This document shows, piece by piece, positions 24,755-33,874 of a DNA stretch of 34,448 bases. The DNA is taken from positions 1 to 34,448 of the forward strand of contig JAKSTN010000032.1 of assembly GCA_024402535.1 (NCBI GenBank), in the 5' to 3' direction. The DNA comes from Treponema sp. (GTDB lineage: Bacteria > Spirochaetota > Spirochaetia > Treponematales > Treponemataceae). A program made the translations under genes and the position numbers. Below the pieces are notes generated by a model that had not been told where the DNA came from, ran no database searches, and saw only the letters and a program-made list of their open reading frames with translations. The stretch's first letter is position 1. The number at the start of each line of letters is the position of its first letter.

Positions 24755-25963
24755 ATGGAAAAATTTGAATACAACAAAATTGAAGAAGCCCTGGAGGATC
24801 TTAAAAACGGAAAAATCATTCTTGTGACAGATGATCCTGACCGTGAAAACGAAGGCGACTTTATCTGCGCAGCTGAGTTTGCTACAGGCGAAAACATCAA
24901 TTTTATGGCAACTTATGGAAAAGGTCTTATCTGCATGCCCATGAATAAAGAGCTGGCTTCCCGACTGAACCTGGACCAGATGGTCAGCGAAAATACAGAC
25001 AATCACTGTACAGCTTTTACTGTGAGCATTGACCATGTAGACACCACAACTGGAATCAGTGCATTTGAACGTTCTGTAACGGCAATGAAAGTTGTGAAAA
25101 ATTCTTCCACCGCCCGTGACTTCCGCCGTCCAGGCCACATGTTCCCTCTCGTTGCAAAAGACGGCGGCGTTCTTACAAGAAACGGACACACAGAAGCGAC
25201 TGTAGATCTTATGCGCCTTGCAGGACTTAAAGAATGCGGGCTGTGCTGCGAAATCATGGCTGATGACGGCCATATGATGCGAACTCCCGAACTTATTGAA
25301 CTTGCAAAAAAACATAATCTTACTTTCATCACAATCAAAGATCTGCAGGATTACTGCCGCCTCCATGAAAAACACGTAATTCGGGAGGCATCTGTAAATC
25401 TTCCAACCGATTACGGCGAGTTCAAAATGTACGGTTACGTAAGTGACATTACAGGCGAACACCATGTAGCCCTTGTAAAAGGTGATATCGGAGACGGAAA
25501 AGATGTTCTTGTCCGCGTTCATTCTGAATGTCTTACAGGTGATGTTTTCGGCTCTATGAGATGTGACTGCGGAAATCAGCTCAAGACTGCAATGCAGAAA
25601 ATTGAAGATGAAGGCCGCGGCATCATTCTTTATATGAGACAGGAAGGTCGTGGAATCGGACTTATAAATAAGCTTAAAGCCTACGAGCTTCAGGAAAAAG
25701 GACGGGACACTGTTGAAGCAAACGTTGAACTTGGATTTGCACCTGACCTTCGTGAATACTGGCTTGGGGCTCAGATTCTTAGAGACCTTGGTGTAAAAGA
25801 AATGCGTCTTCTCACAAATAACCCAAGTAAGATTTACGGATTAGACGGTTACGGCCTGAAGATTACAGACCGCGTACCAATTGAAATGCCGGTACACAAA
25901 TACGACGCTTTCTACATGAAAACCAAAGCCGTAAAAATGGGTCACATACTTGAAAATAAATAG
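24755..25963 (+). CDS. ribBA: Bifunctional DHBP synthase/GTP cyclohydrolase II
   Basis: This 402-residue protein provides both entry reactions of the pathway. The N-terminal half (about 1-200) is 3,4-dihydroxy-2-butanone-4-phosphate synthase, with [11 protein letters not shown] near 26-36, the substrate loop RRPGHMFPL and GHTEATVDL. The C-terminal half is GTP cyclohydrolase II. Its zinc cysteines lie in [18 protein letters not shown], followed by [17 protein letters not shown] and NNPSKI. All key residues of both halves are present. It follows ribE by 40 bp with AAGGAA as ribosome site. Confidence 0.95.
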   Translation: MEKFEYNKIEEALEDLKNGKIILVTDDPDRENEGDFICAAEFATGENINFMATYGKGLICMPMNKELASRLNLDQMVSENTDNHCTAFTVSIDHVDTTTGISAFERSVTAMKVVKNSSTARDFRRPGHMFPLVAKDGGVLTRNGHTEATVDLMRLAGLKECGLCCEIMADDGHMMRTPELIELAKKHNLTFITIKDLQDYCRLHEKHVIREASVNLPTDYGEFKMYGYVSDITGEHHVALVKGDIGDGKDVLVRVHSECLTGDVFGSMRCDCGNQLKTAMQKIEDEGRGIILYMRQEGRGIGLINKLKAYELQEKGRDTVEANVELGFAPDLREYWLGAQILRDLGVKEMRLLTNNPSKIYGLDGYGLKITDRVPIEMPVHKYDAFYMKTKAVKMGHILENK

Positions 25964-25993
25964 AACCGCTTCAGCGGGAATAAGGAGAAATAT

Positions 25994-26458
25994 ATGAATA
26001 CAATTGAAGGTAAACTGGTTGCATCACAGGATGCTAAAATCGGAATCGTTGTTGCACGTTTCAATGAATTTATCACAAGCAAACTTCTTGGCGGCTGTAC
26101 AGACGGGCTTATTCGCCACGGCGTTGAAGAATCAAACATAACAACCGCCTGGGTTCCAGGAGCTTTTGAAATTCCTGTTGTCGCACAGAAAATGGCTTCC
26201 AGCAGAAAATACGATGCAGTAATCTGTCTTGGTGCAGTAATCCGCGGAAGTACAACTCACTACGACTATGTTTGTAACGAAGTAAGCAAGGGCTGTGCTC
26301 AGGTAAGCATGAACACAGGCGTTCCTTGTCTCTTTGGTGTTGTAACAACAGAAAACATCCAGCAGGCAATTGAACGCGCCGGAACAAAAGCCGGAAACAA
26401 AGGTTACGACTGTGCCCTTGGCGCCGTTGAAATGATTAACCTGATGAAACAGCTTTAA
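25994..26458 (+). CDS. ribH: 6,7-dimethyl-8-ribityllumazine synthase
   Basis: This 154-residue protein makes the lumazine substrate of RibE and, in the family, assembles into pentamers or 60-mer capsids. Motifs are [12 protein letters not shown] near 21-32, [13 protein letters not shown] near 53-65, [22 protein letters not shown] near 78-99 (with the catalytic His) and [12 protein letters not shown] near 115-126. The ribosome site is AAGGAGA. A small CCGCTTCAGCGG hairpin (25966-25977) lies in the 30-bp gap before it. It is the last rib gene; its stop is only two bases from the end of convergent thiC, with no clear terminator. Confidence 0.95.
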   Translation: MNTIEGKLVASQDAKIGIVVARFNEFITSKLLGGCTDGLIRHGVEESNITTAWVPGAFEIPVVAQKMASSRKYDAVICLGAVIRGSTTHYDYVCNEVSKGCAQVSMNTGVPCLFGVVTTENIQQAIERAGTKAGNKGYDCALGAVEMINLMKQL

Positions 26459-26460
26459 TC

Positions 26461-27765
26461 TTAGAGGATATCTACCATCTCGCCTGAAAGAGCTTTATTC
26501 ATGCTGCGGACAGCACAAAACTTTCCGCACATGGAACATGTATCTTCCTGTTCAGGAGCGCGACTGTCACGAATTGCCTTTGCAGTTTCTGGATCCAGTG
26601 CACATTCCCACTGAGCTTCCCAATCAAGCTTCTGACGGGCTTCTGCCATTTTGTTATCAATATCCATGGCTCCCCGAACACCTTTTGCAATGTCTGCTGC
26701 ATGGGCGGCAATTTTTGAAGCGATTATTCCCTGCTTTACATCATCAACATTTGGAAGCGCAAGATGTTCTGCCGGAGTTACATAACAGAGGAATGCAGCG
26801 CCGTTCTGAGCTGCAATGGCGCCGCCAATAGCAGAAGTGATATGGTCATAACCTGGTGCTATGTCTGTAACAAGTGGGCCGAGGACATAGAAAGGTGCGC
26901 CCATACAGATTGTCTGCTGGATTTTCATATTTGCGGCAATCTGATCCATTGGCATGTGGCCAGGGCCTTCTACCATTACCTGAACATCTTTTGCCCAGGC
27001 ACGTTTTGTAAGTTCGCCAAGACGTACAAGTTCTTCAATCTGACAAACGTCAGATGCATCAGCAAGGCACCCTGGACGGCATGCATCACCAAGAGAAATT
27101 GTAACATCGTGTTCACGGCAGATTTCAAGAATCTCATCATAATATTCATAGAAAGGATTTTCATTTCCTGTCATGCTCATCCAGGCAAAAACAAGGGAAC
27201 CGCCGCGGCTTACAATATTCATCTTGCGTTTATGTTTTTTAATCTGTTCAATTGTGTGACGTGTAATGCCACAATGAAGTGTTACAAAATCTACGCCGTC
27301 TTCAGCATGAAGACGTACGACATCAATGAAATCTTTTGCAGTCAAAGTGGCAAGGTCGCGCTTGTAATGAATTACAGAATCATAAACAGGAACAGTTCCG
27401 ATCATGGCTTTACATTCACTTGTAAGCTTACGGCGGAAAGGAATTGTATCGCCGTGACTTGAAAGATCCATAATTGCTTCGGCGCCCATTTCGACAGCAG
27501 CATTAACTTTTTTCATTTCAACGTCATAATCCTTGCAGTCTTTACTAACTCCAAGATTTACATTTATTTTTGTGCGGAGCATTGAACCAACGCCTTCAGG
27601 ATCCAGACATTTGTGATTTTTATTTGCACAAATTGCTACTTTTCCTGAAGCTACAAGAGGCATAAGTTCTTCTACTGTCATTTTTTCTTTGGCAGCAACA
27701 ATTTTCATCTGTCCTGTTACGATACCGCGTTTTGCAGCATCCATCTGAGTTGTGTAATTTTCCAT
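26461..27765 (-). CDS. thiC: Phosphomethylpyrimidine synthase ThiC
   Basis: This 434-residue radical-SAM enzyme converts aminoimidazole ribotide into HMP phosphate, the pyrimidine part of thiamine. The C-terminal CSMCGKFC cluster (CxxCxxxxC) binds the 4Fe-4S centre. [23 protein letters not shown] and [11 protein letters not shown] are typical. The length is that of the short ThiC lacking the N-terminal extension of E. coli ThiC. It is last in the thi operon, four bases after thiD, with its ribosome site inside the end of thiD. It therefore falls under the TPP riboswitch at 30951-31030. Confidence 0.95.
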   Translation of the reverse strand: MENYTTQMDAAKRGIVTGQMKIVAAKEKMTVEELMPLVASGKVAICANKNHKCLDPEGVGSMLRTKINVNLGVSKDCKDYDVEMKKVNAAVEMGAEAIMDLSSHGDTIPFRRKLTSECKAMIGTVPVYDSVIHYKRDLATLTAKDFIDVVRLHAEDGVDFVTLHCGITRHTIEQIKKHKRKMNIVSRGGSLVFAWMSMTGNENPFYEYYDEILEICREHDVTISLGDACRPGCLADASDVCQIEELVRLGELTKRAWAKDVQVMVEGPGHMPMDQIAANMKIQQTICMGAPFYVLGPLVTDIAPGYDHITSAIGGAIAAQNGAAFLCYVTPAEHLALPNVDDVKQGIIASKIAAHAADIAKGVRGAMDIDNKMAEARQKLDWEAQWECALDPETAKAIRDSRAPEQEDTCSMCGKFCAVRSMNKALSGEMVDIL

Positions 27766-27769
27766 TATG

Positions 27770-28558
27770 TTATTTCTCCACCAGCTTATAATTATGCATT
27801 AAAGGACCTGAGCCCTTACCTAAATTCAGATTTGCCTCAAGACAAGAACTGATATAATCTTTTGCAAGACGAACAGCCTCTTCAAGTTTCTTTCCCTTTG
27901 CAAGATTTGAAGCAATTGCCGAAGAAAGAGTACAGCCTGTCCCGTGAGTATTAGAATTACTGATTCTTTTCCCGCTGAACCAGACACTGCCTTCTGAAGT
28001 TTTCAGAAAATCATTTGCATCATTTATGCTGTGTCCGCCTTTTATAAGAACGTTACAGCCATACTTAGACTGAATCCACTCCCCCGCTCTTTCCATATCT
28101 TCTTTGGTTTTAATTTCAAACCCGCATATAACCTCTGCTTCAGGAATATTCGGTGTGATTACGGTTGCAAGCGGAAAAAGCATTGTCTTCAAAGCGGAAA
28201 CAGCCTCTTCACTTATAAGCTTTGTTCCGCTTGTAGAAACCATAACTGGATCCAGTACAATATTTTTTGCGCTGTATTCCTTAAGTTTTTCTCCTATCAC
28301 TTTTATAAGAGCCGTACTTGAAGTCATTCCGATTTTTACACTGTCAGGAACTATGTCTGAAAAAACCGCATCAATCTGATCAGCAAGAAATTCCGGAGTA
28401 CTTTCCATTATGGATTTAACACCAAGAGTATTCTGAGCTGTCATGGCAGAAATAGCGCTCATGGCATAGCAGCCGTTACAGGTAATGGTTTTTATATCAG
28501 CCTGAATTCCTGCCCCACCTATAGAGTCACTTCCAGCGATTGTCAGAACTGTTTCCAT
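27770..28558 (-). CDS. thiD: HMP/HMP-phosphate kinase ThiD
   Basis: This 262-residue ribokinase-fold enzyme phosphorylates HMP and HMP-P to the pyrophosphate used by Thi[24 protein letters not shown] is the family start, [12 protein letters not shown] lies in the middle, and [14 protein letters not shown] near 208-221 holds the anion hole and catalytic Asp-equivalent region. GGAGG precedes the start. Its first 16 bases overlap the 3' end of the HAD phosphatase gene, showing tight coupling. Confidence 0.94.
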   Translation of the reverse strand: METVLTIAGSDSIGGAGIQADIKTITCNGCYAMSAISAMTAQNTLGVKSIMESTPEFLADQIDAVFSDIVPDSVKIGMTSSTALIKVIGEKLKEYSAKNIVLDPVMVSTSGTKLISEEAVSALKTMLFPLATVITPNIPEAEVICGFEIKTKEDMERAGEWIQSKYGCNVLIKGGHSINDANDFLKTSEGSVWFSGKRISNSNTHGTGCTLSSAIASNLAKGKKLEEAVRLAKDYISSCLEANLNLGKGSGPLMHNYKLVEK

Positions 28559-29157
28559 TTCATATCCTCCAGTGTGTAATCAGAAAGATCTTTAATTTCT
28601 TCATAATTTTTCTGAATATCTTTTACAAGAACAGTTTTAATGCCCATCTTTTTTGCAGTCTGAATTGCATGCATTCCGTCTTCAAAAAGAAGAACTTCAT
28701 CTGCCTTTACGCCAAGGAAAGAAAGACATTCTTCAAAAAGTTCCGGACCGTTTTTATCTCCTGTAAAAACCTTTTTGAAAAATCCGTTAATTCCAAGCCG
28801 CAAAAAGGCTGCTTCAATCAAACCTTTGATTCCGCTTGAAACAACAATCATAGGAATATTTTTTTCATGAAGATATTTAATACAAGGAAGAATTTCGTCT
28901 TTAAGAGGGGCTTCCTTAATGTAAAAATCTTCTGTAAGTTTCAAAATCTGTTTTTCAATTTCTTCAGCTTCCATATTAAGGCCGTATTCATCCCGCATGC
29001 AGACAGCGGCCTGAGGCACTGTAAAAGAAAGCATTCGTTTATTGATTTCATCTGAGGCAATTATTCCTTTGGTAGCAAGATACTTTTGTGCCAGAGTTTC
29101 CCACAAAGGCATTGTATCAAGGATTGTGCCGTCTACATCAAAAATAACAGCTTTCAT
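28543..29157 (-). CDS. HAD-family phosphatase inside the thiamine operon
   Basis: This 204-residue protein is a subfamily I HAD hydrolase with a helical cap. Motif I is FDVDGTILDT with nucleophile Asp8 and Asp10, motif II VVSSG near 106-110, motif III Lys in the FTGDKNGPELF region, and motif IV LLFEDGMHAIQTA near 155-167. It resembles beta-phosphoglucomutase- or phosphatase-type HADs. The substrate cannot be read from sequence. Its position between thiE and thiD suggests a thiamine-related phosphate ester; removal of phosphate from thiamine phosphate or HMP-P are possibilities (inference). It starts seven bases after thiE and overlaps thiD by 16. Confidence 0.85.
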   Translation of the reverse strand: MKAVIFDVDGTILDTMPLWETLAQKYLATKGIIASDEINKRMLSFTVPQAAVCMRDEYGLNMEAEEIEKQILKLTEDFYIKEAPLKDEILPCIKYLHEKNIPMIVVSSGIKGLIEAAFLRLGINGFFKKVFTGDKNGPELFEECLSFLGVKADEVLLFEDGMHAIQTAKKMGIKTVLVKDIQKNYEEIKDLSDYTLEDMKWKQF

Positions 29158-29164
29158 ATAAAAC

Positions 29165-29794
29165 CTATAAATGCTGAATAACCTGATCTTTCAGATTGCG
29201 GCTGGCGCCTTCAATATCGCTCTGACCGAAAATTGCACTGATAAGGCTGATTCCAGCAAAACCAAGACCTTTAAGATCTTTTATGTTGTCTTTTGTAATT
29301 CCACCGATAGCAACCACAGGTATTTTTACTGCATCACAGATTTCTTTGCAAAGTTCATGAGTAAGAACCCAGGCATCATCTTTTGAACTGGTTGGAAAAA
29401 CTGCTCCAACGCCAAGGTAATCTGCTCCCATTTTTTCAGCCAGGATTGCTTCTTCCACAGTCTGAGTTGAAACACCAAGAATTTTGTCAGGACCAAGGAG
29501 AGCACGAACATCCTGTGCCGCCATATCACTCTGTCCAACGTGAACACCGTCAGCATCAACTTTTTTTGCAAGCTCAACATTATCATTAATAATGAAAGGA
29601 ACGTTGTATTTTTTGCAGAGCGCTTTAATTTCTACAGCTTCCTTATAAAAGCTTTCTTCATCAAGATCTTTTTCCCGAAGCTGAAGCATTGTAACGCCGC
29701 CTTTCAGGGCAAGTTCAACATCACCTGAAAGTTCGCGTCCGTTCAACCAGAATCTGTCTGTAATTGCGTATAACAGTAAATCTTCTTTTTTCAT
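29165..29794 (-). CDS. thiE: Thiamine-phosphate synthase ThiE
   Basis: This enzyme of about 209 residues joins HMP pyrophosphate and thiazole phosphate. LYAITDR at 8-14, TMLQLREKDLDEE near 35-47, FIINDNVELAKKVDADGVHVGQSDM, LGVGAVFPTSSKDDA (the pyrophosphate loop) and VVAIGGITKDNI complete the TIM-barrel pattern. The frame is open to 29827, but that start lies inside the preceding gene. ATG 29794 is one base after that gene's stop and gives the normal N-terminus, so it is preferred. Confidence 0.94.
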   Translation of the reverse strand: MKKEDLLLYAITDRFWLNGRELSGDVELALKGGVTMLQLREKDLDEESFYKEAVEIKALCKKYNVPFIINDNVELAKKVDADGVHVGQSDMAAQDVRALLGPDKILGVSTQTVEEAILAEKMGADYLGVGAVFPTSSKDDAWVLTHELCKEICDAVKIPVVAIGGITKDNIKDLKGLGFAGISLISAIFGQSDIEGASRNLKDQVIQHL

Positions 29795-29795
29795 T

Positions 29796-30095
29796 TTATT
29801 TTTCCAGCTGTTCATTAAGTCTTTCAATCTTGCCGTCCATTGTATTTGTAAAACCCGGGCGGATATCTGCTTTAAGAATTACTTCAGTACGGATTCCTTT
29901 TTCTGCAAGAACCATAGTTGCGTCTTTTACGCATTTCATAACATCATCCCATTCCCCTTCAATTTCAGTGAACATAGAAGTTGTCTTGTATCTTAATCCT
30001 GAATCTTTGATTACCTTACAGGCTTCTGCAACATATGATGATAGTTCGTCACCTACTCCAAAAGGAGCAATAGCGACTGCAATTAATGTATTCAT
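29796..30095 (-). CDS. MTH1187-family thiamine-binding protein
   Basis: This 99-residue ferredoxin-like protein has the family pattern: IAVAIAPFGVGDELSSYVAE at the start, YKTTSMFTEIEGEWDDVM in the middle and RTEVILKADIRPGFT near 70-84. The MTH1187/YkoF-like group (PF01910) binds thiamine or its HMP part and often sits in thi operons. The role is probably carrying or sensing the vitamin in the cytoplasm. AAGGAAG is the ribosome site. It lies 20 bp after thiM and one base before thiE. Confidence 0.85.
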   Translation of the reverse strand: MNTLIAVAIAPFGVGDELSSYVAEACKVIKDSGLRYKTTSMFTEIEGEWDDVMKCVKDATMVLAEKGIRTEVILKADIRPGFTNTMDGKIERLNEQLEK

Positions 30096-30115
30096 AATAA
30101 ATCTTCCTTGTTGTA

Positions 30116-30943
30116 TTAATTAAGAATTTCGATTTCTGCATGTTTAATTCCTGCAGAAGAAACGAGATAAAGCTGATCAATAAAATTTGCCTGAAAAGTT
30201 CCAGGACCATTCGCCGTTTTTTCGGCTTTTACCGAAGCTTCATTGTAAAGAAGAGTTGCTGTAAGGGCTGCAATAAACGGACCTGTCACATTTCCGTAAA
30301 CCGCACAAACGCCCCCAAGAGAACATCCGGCGCCTGTTATCATTGGAAGAAATGCTGAACCACCATGACAAAGAACTGTTGTTGTTCCATCTGTAACAAG
30401 GTCAGTTTTACCGCTTACTGCAACAGCACCGCCTGTGTATTTTGCAAGAGCTACAGCGGCGTCTTTTGCAGAAAGAACTTCATCTGTGCTGTCTACACCA
30501 CGAACAGAATTTTCTTTCTGCTCTGTAAGATTCCACAAAGAAGCAAGAGCTATCACTTCGCTTGCATTGGCACGGATTATTTTTGGTTTGAATTCTTTGA
30601 ACTGCTTTAAAATATTTTCTCGCTGTTCTCCAATTCCAATTCCTACAGGATCTAAAACCCAGGCATTTCCAGATTCTGCACAAGCCTTTGCTGTACGAGG
30701 TAAAGTTTCAGGGTAACATGTAAACTGGGTTCCCATATTTACATACATAGATTTACTGATTTTAGCCATCATCTCGCCTTCATCGGCAAGATAAACCATA
30801 GCTGCAGAACCGCCACAGGCAAGCTGTGTATTGGCAACTAAATTAATTGTAACGGTATTTGTAATAGACGGTGCAAGCGGATTATTTTTACGCACCGCCT
30901 CCAGCGCAGAATTCACTTCTGCAAGAAGGGCATCTTTTTGCAT
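30116..30943 (-). CDS. thiM: Hydroxyethylthiazole kinase ThiM
   Basis: This 275-residue ribokinase-like salvage enzyme phosphorylates the thiazole alcohol so that ThiE can use it. PLAPSITNTVTINLVAN near 22-38, PVGIGIGEQRENIL, IRANASEVIALA near 130-141 and the glycine-rich ITGAGCSLGGVCAVY near 203-217 with the catalytic Cys are all present. It is the first gene after the TPP riboswitch, whose 3' end supplies its Shine-Dalgarno (GGGAG, seven bases before the ATG). No thiG, thiS, thiF or thiH is present in the window, so the thiazole seems to be scavenged here. Confidence 0.94.
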   Translation of the reverse strand: MQKDALLAEVNSALEAVRKNNPLAPSITNTVTINLVANTQLACGGSAAMVYLADEGEMMAKISKSMYVNMGTQFTCYPETLPRTAKACAESGNAWVLDPVGIGIGEQRENILKQFKEFKPKIIRANASEVIALASLWNLTEQKENSVRGVDSTDEVLSAKDAAVALAKYTGGAVAVSGKTDLVTDGTTTVLCHGGSAFLPMITGAGCSLGGVCAVYGNVTGPFIAALTATLLYNEASVKAEKTANGPGTFQANFIDQLYLVSSAGIKHAEIEILN

Positions 30944-30950
30944 ATATTTC

Positions 30951-31030
30951 TCCCTACGTCGGCATTATCCGGACAGGTTCAAAGGGTCAAGGCTGACAGC
31001 CTACTCTCAGCCAGTTTACACCAGCTCCCC
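30951..31030 (-). promoter_or_regulatory. TPP riboswitch (THI box) of the thi operon
   Basis: Read on the minus strand, the conserved blocks appear in order: GGGGAGC (31030-31024), then GGCTGAGAG, GACCCTTTGAACCTG, GGATAATGCC and CGTAGGGAG ending at about 30950. These are the standard aptamer landmarks with normal spacing. The final GGGAG is also the ribosome site of thiM, and no intrinsic terminator lies between. The switch therefore most likely controls translation by hiding the Shine-Dalgarno when TPP is bound. Confidence 0.95.
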
Positions 31031-31044
31031 ATTTGTTGATTGGT

Positions 31045-31073
31045 ATTTTATTTTAAAAAACAAACTTTGTCAT
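31045..31073 (-). promoter_or_regulatory. Promoter of the thi operon
   Basis: On the minus strand ATGACA (31073-31068), a 17-bp spacer and TAAAAT (31050-31045) each differ from consensus by one base. They overlap the last codons of the broken HAD gene. The predicted start near 31038 is a few bases before the riboswitch. Confidence 0.65.
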
Positions 31074-31598
31074 TAGAGAAAACTCTTATATAAGTCCAAG
31101 TTTTTTTACATGCATTATAAATTCCGTCTTCTGTAATTTTCGTTGTAACAAAGGTGGCATATTTCTGGAGTTCTGGTTTTGCGCCGCCCATTAAAATTGC
31201 AGTCTCTGCATATTCAAACATAGGAATATCGTTCGAACTGTCACCAAAGGCAATAGTATCTTTGTGCGGAATTTTAAAATAATTTTCAAGGAACTTCATA
31301 CCCGTTGCCTTTGAAAAACCTTTGGGAATCAGTTCAAAAAATCCACTTCTGTCTATGAAAGTCAGATCATCTTTAAATGCATTATGGAAGCGTTTGAAAT
31401 CTGATTCGGGCGTACCGGCCATAATGAATTTATCAAAACTGATTTATCAAAATCTTTTTCTGAAACGGCGTGAATGTTTTCCGGGATTTTTGATTTCAGA
31501 TCCAGAGCTTTTGTAGGAGATTCAGGCACCAGGTGATCTTTTGTTTCAGTTAAGAGAGTTCCGTCGATATCAAAGAAAATAAGTTTTTTCTCATTCAT
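31048..31598 (-). pseudogene. Broken Cof-type HAD hydrolase gene (frameshift plus internal deletion)
   Basis: The first frame (31598 down to 31362) starts MNEKKLIFFDIDGTLL, the HAD motif I. It continues to ENIHAVSEKDFDK and then runs into unrelated sequence. A second frame, from about 31430 to 31048, carries the rest: FFELIPKGFSKATG, then the motif IV region DTIAFGDSSNDIPMF and a normal C-terminus. The break is a 14-nt tandem duplication (TTTATCAAAA at 31429-31438 and 31443-31452). Dropping one unit restores DFDKFIMAGTPE in one frame. Even then about 90 residues of the cap region usual for Cof proteins are missing between PESPTKAL and the IHAV segment. It is therefore most likely a decaying gene, though part may still be translated. 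Confidence 0.82.
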
Positions 31599-31602
31599 TT
31601 TT

Positions 31603-32463
31603 TCAGCACTCTTCGCCGTTCTTAAAGCGCATCATCATTTCGTTTGTAAGGCTTACTTTTGTTGGCTGAAGAACAATATCTTCCCGTTTTACAAAAGCCG
31701 CCTCTTTCAGTTCGTTTTCATCCATGCGGATTTCTGTGTCGCCATCTACATCACAATAAAAGCCTGTAAGAATATCATTGGCGAGTCCCCATGGCTGAGA
31801 TTTGTAATAGCGAATATTTTTTACTTTAAGACCTGTTTCTTCCATTACCTCACGGGAAACCGTTTCTTCAAGGGTTTCGCCTATTTCCGTAAAGCCTGCA
31901 ACCAGAGCGTTATTGGCATATCCCTTACGGTATCTTGTAAGAAGAAGCTTGTCTCCATTTATTACACCAACAATAACAGCCGGCATAATGCGGGGATACA
32001 TTGTATAACCGCAGGCTTCATCAGAGCAGACCATGGCCCGTTCAGTTTTTGAATGCACGGTCTTACAGCCGCAGCGGCCACAGAACTTTGTGTCACGGTA
32101 CCAGTCGGCAAGATGCTTTGCAGTCATCATGGCCATAACCTTGTACATGAAATCCATTTCCGTATCCCGAATCTGGCGAAGGTCTGTAAAAACGAAACCG
32201 GGAATCTGGACATCATTTTTCTCATAAAGAAAATATGACTCCATTTCCCCTTTTTCGTTACTTATGAAAAATAAAAAAATCAGACAGTCTGAAGAAATGC
32301 CTGAATTACAAGCATCTTTTATAGAAGGAAAAGTTACGCATGTATTTTCCAGTAAGGCCATGACTTTTCCCTGATCAAAAATCATAACTTTATCATTTTC
32401 AGAAGGCACAACGTTCTGCACAAACTGATTATTCAATTTATAAGGCAATATATCCTGAATCAT
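31603..32463 (-). CDS. nudC: NAD+ diphosphatase NudC (Nudix)
   Basis: This 286-residue protein has an N-terminal domain (1-120). A zinc ribbon with Cys128, Cys131, Cys146 and Cys151 follows. The Nudix box runs from Gly190 (GFTEIGETLEETVSREVMEE), and the NudC hallmark SQPW is at 222-225. Family knowledge: it hydrolyses NADH to NMNH and AMP and can remove NAD caps from RNA. ATG 32463 has AGGA eight bases upstream. It lies 20 bp after the MFS gene and four before the broken HAD gene on the same strand. Confidence 0.92.
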   Translation of the reverse strand: MIQDILPYKLNNQFVQNVVPSENDKVMIFDQGKVMALLENTCVTFPSIKDACNSGISSDCLIFLFFISNEKGEMESYFLYEKNDVQIPGFVFTDLRQIRDTEMDFMYKVMAMMTAKHLADWYRDTKFCGRCGCKTVHSKTERAMVCSDEACGYTMYPRIMPAVIVGVINGDKLLLTRYRKGYANNALVAGFTEIGETLEETVSREVMEETGLKVKNIRYYKSQPWGLANDILTGFYCDVDGDTEIRMDENELKEAAFVKREDIVLQPTKVSLTNEMMMRFKNGEEC

Positions 32464-32483
32464 ATATATCCTAAAACCCCGAT

Positions 32484-33689
32484 TTATTTTTTTTCAGCAT
32501 TTACCTTGCCTGTGGTTTTTATTGTTGCCGCATAAGCACTGTTACAAAGCCCAAGAACTGCAGATACAATGAACAGAGTTTCAATACCAAGCTTCTGCCA
32601 GATAACACCGCCAAAAAGTGCAATGAAAATTGTAATCATATGATTTACAGAAATACCTGTAGAAATTGTTGCGCGCATTTCTTCCTTATTATCAGAAATA
32701 TCCTGAACGTAAACGTTGGAAGCCATGGAAGCAAGAGAAATGATTGAATCCAGCACATAGTTCACGCAGCACACAACAAAGGCTATGTTTTTCGGGAAAA
32801 GATGATGTGCGAATCCATAAAAGAAACATACAATCACAAGAATCAACGTATCTCCAATCATTACCGGTTTGTATCCAAGCTTATCTACAATCTTTCCCAC
32901 AACAGGCGAAAGGAAGAAACAGGAAATTGCCGAAACTGCAAAAAGAAGACTGATAACAGATGCATTTGCGCCGTAAAAAAGAATCAGAACATAAGGCCCG
33001 AAAGTAAAGAACACCTGTTTACGTGCACCGTAAAAGATTTCCAGCATGTAATACTTTGTGAACTTTTTCTTGAAATAGAATCTGCTTTTAGTCTTGTCGG
33101 TTTCACTTTTTCCAGAAAGCCCCATTGCAAAACTGAAGGCAATAATCATGAAAACTGTAGAAACTATAAAGAATGGTTTGAACATTTTTCCGGCGCTGAA
33201 CAAAGCAAAAATAACGATTACAACAAGGTATCCAAGCAAATTTCCAGCCTGCCCTATAGCATTCTGATATCCAAGAGCCTGCCCACCAAGGCCGTTCTTT
33301 GAATACTCAAGAGAAAGAGTGTTCTTCATTCCAAGCTGAATATGTTCCCCAGCTGAATAAAGGAAGATTGAAAAAATCACCAGAACTTTATATGGCGGCA
33401 GAAATGCCAGAAGCCCCATACCGGCAATCATTACAGCCCCACCCATCTTGTACATTTTTTCTGCGGAGAATTTATAGAAAACAGCCAGTATAAAAATGAG
33501 CATAAAGCCCGGAAGCTCGCGGAAAAACTCTGTAGCCCCCCGGTCAAATTCCTTCATACCGACCACTTCTGCCAGATAATTGTCTACGATTCCTTTATGA
33601 AGCCCGTATCCAATAGACATCATAAGAATAGACATAAAAAGTGTCTTCCACTTTGTATCTTCTTTAAAAACTGCTGATATTTTACTCAA
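32484..33689 (-). CDS. Major facilitator superfamily transporter
   Basis: This inner-membrane protein of about 401 residues has twelve likely helices. Glycine-rich helices include GYGLHKGIVDNYL in helix 1 and GQALGYQNAIGQAGNLLGYL in the middle. The basic loop motif VVGKIVDKLGYKP stands after helix 7-8. The substrate is unknown. The frame is open upstream to 33743, but no ATG with a ribosome site is available. TTG 33689 has AAAGGG at a good distance and lies after a likely promoter (TTGAAG-N16-TATATA on the minus strand), so it is preferred. A later ATG 36 codons into the open frame would cut into helix 1. It may share a transcript with nudC. Confidence 0.78.
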   Translation of the reverse strand: MSKISAVFKEDTKWKTLFMSILMMSIGYGLHKGIVDNYLAEVVGMKEFDRGATEFFRELPGFMLIFILAVFYKFSAEKMYKMGGAVMIAGMGLLAFLPPYKVLVIFSIFLYSAGEHIQLGMKNTLSLEYSKNGLGGQALGYQNAIGQAGNLLGYLVVIVIFALFSAGKMFKPFFIVSTVFMIIAFSFAMGLSGKSETDKTKSRFYFKKKFTKYYMLEIFYGARKQVFFTFGPYVLILFYGANASVISLLFAVSAISCFFLSPVVGKIVDKLGYKPVMIGDTLILVIVCFFYGFAHHLFPKNIAFVVCCVNYVLDSIISLASMASNVYVQDISDNKEEMRATISTGISVNHMITIFIALFGGVIWQKLGIETLFIVSAVLGLCNSAYAATIKTTGKVNAEKK

Positions 33690-33814
33690 TTGATAACCCT
33701 TTTCGAAATAGAGTATATATAAACTTTTCCTAATATTCTTCAACTATTTTCCACAGAATACTATTTCTAGTGTCAAAATTTCGTTTTTTCTTATAATTTC
33801 CCGAAAAATATTGG

Positions 33815-33842
33815 TTGTTTTTAGTTAAAATCCATTTATAAT
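33815..33842 (+). promoter_or_regulatory. Promoter of the GH3 gene, flanked by an 8-bp inverted repeat
   Basis: TTGTTT (33815-33820), a 16-bp spacer and TATAAT (33837-33842) precede the gene. ATTTCCCG (33796-33803) and its exact reverse complement CGGGAAAT (33845-33852) bracket the promoter with 49 bp between their starts. This could be a split operator for a sugar-responsive regulator. Confidence 0.5.
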
Positions 33843-33874
33843 TACGGGAAATACCCTATAAAAAGGAATGTTAT

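Noticed and set aside
24680..25522. Minus-strand open frame (280 codons) opposite ribBA
   Set aside because: It is the antisense of a well-conserved enzyme gene, and its composition is unlike a real protein.
26764..27462. Plus-strand open frame (232 codons) opposite thiC
   Set aside because: It is the antisense of thiC, with no ribosome site and no recognisable domain.
29795..29827. Longer ThiE starting at 29827
   Set aside because: That start lies inside the upstream thiamine-binding protein gene; ATG 29794 fits both the family and the operon spacing.
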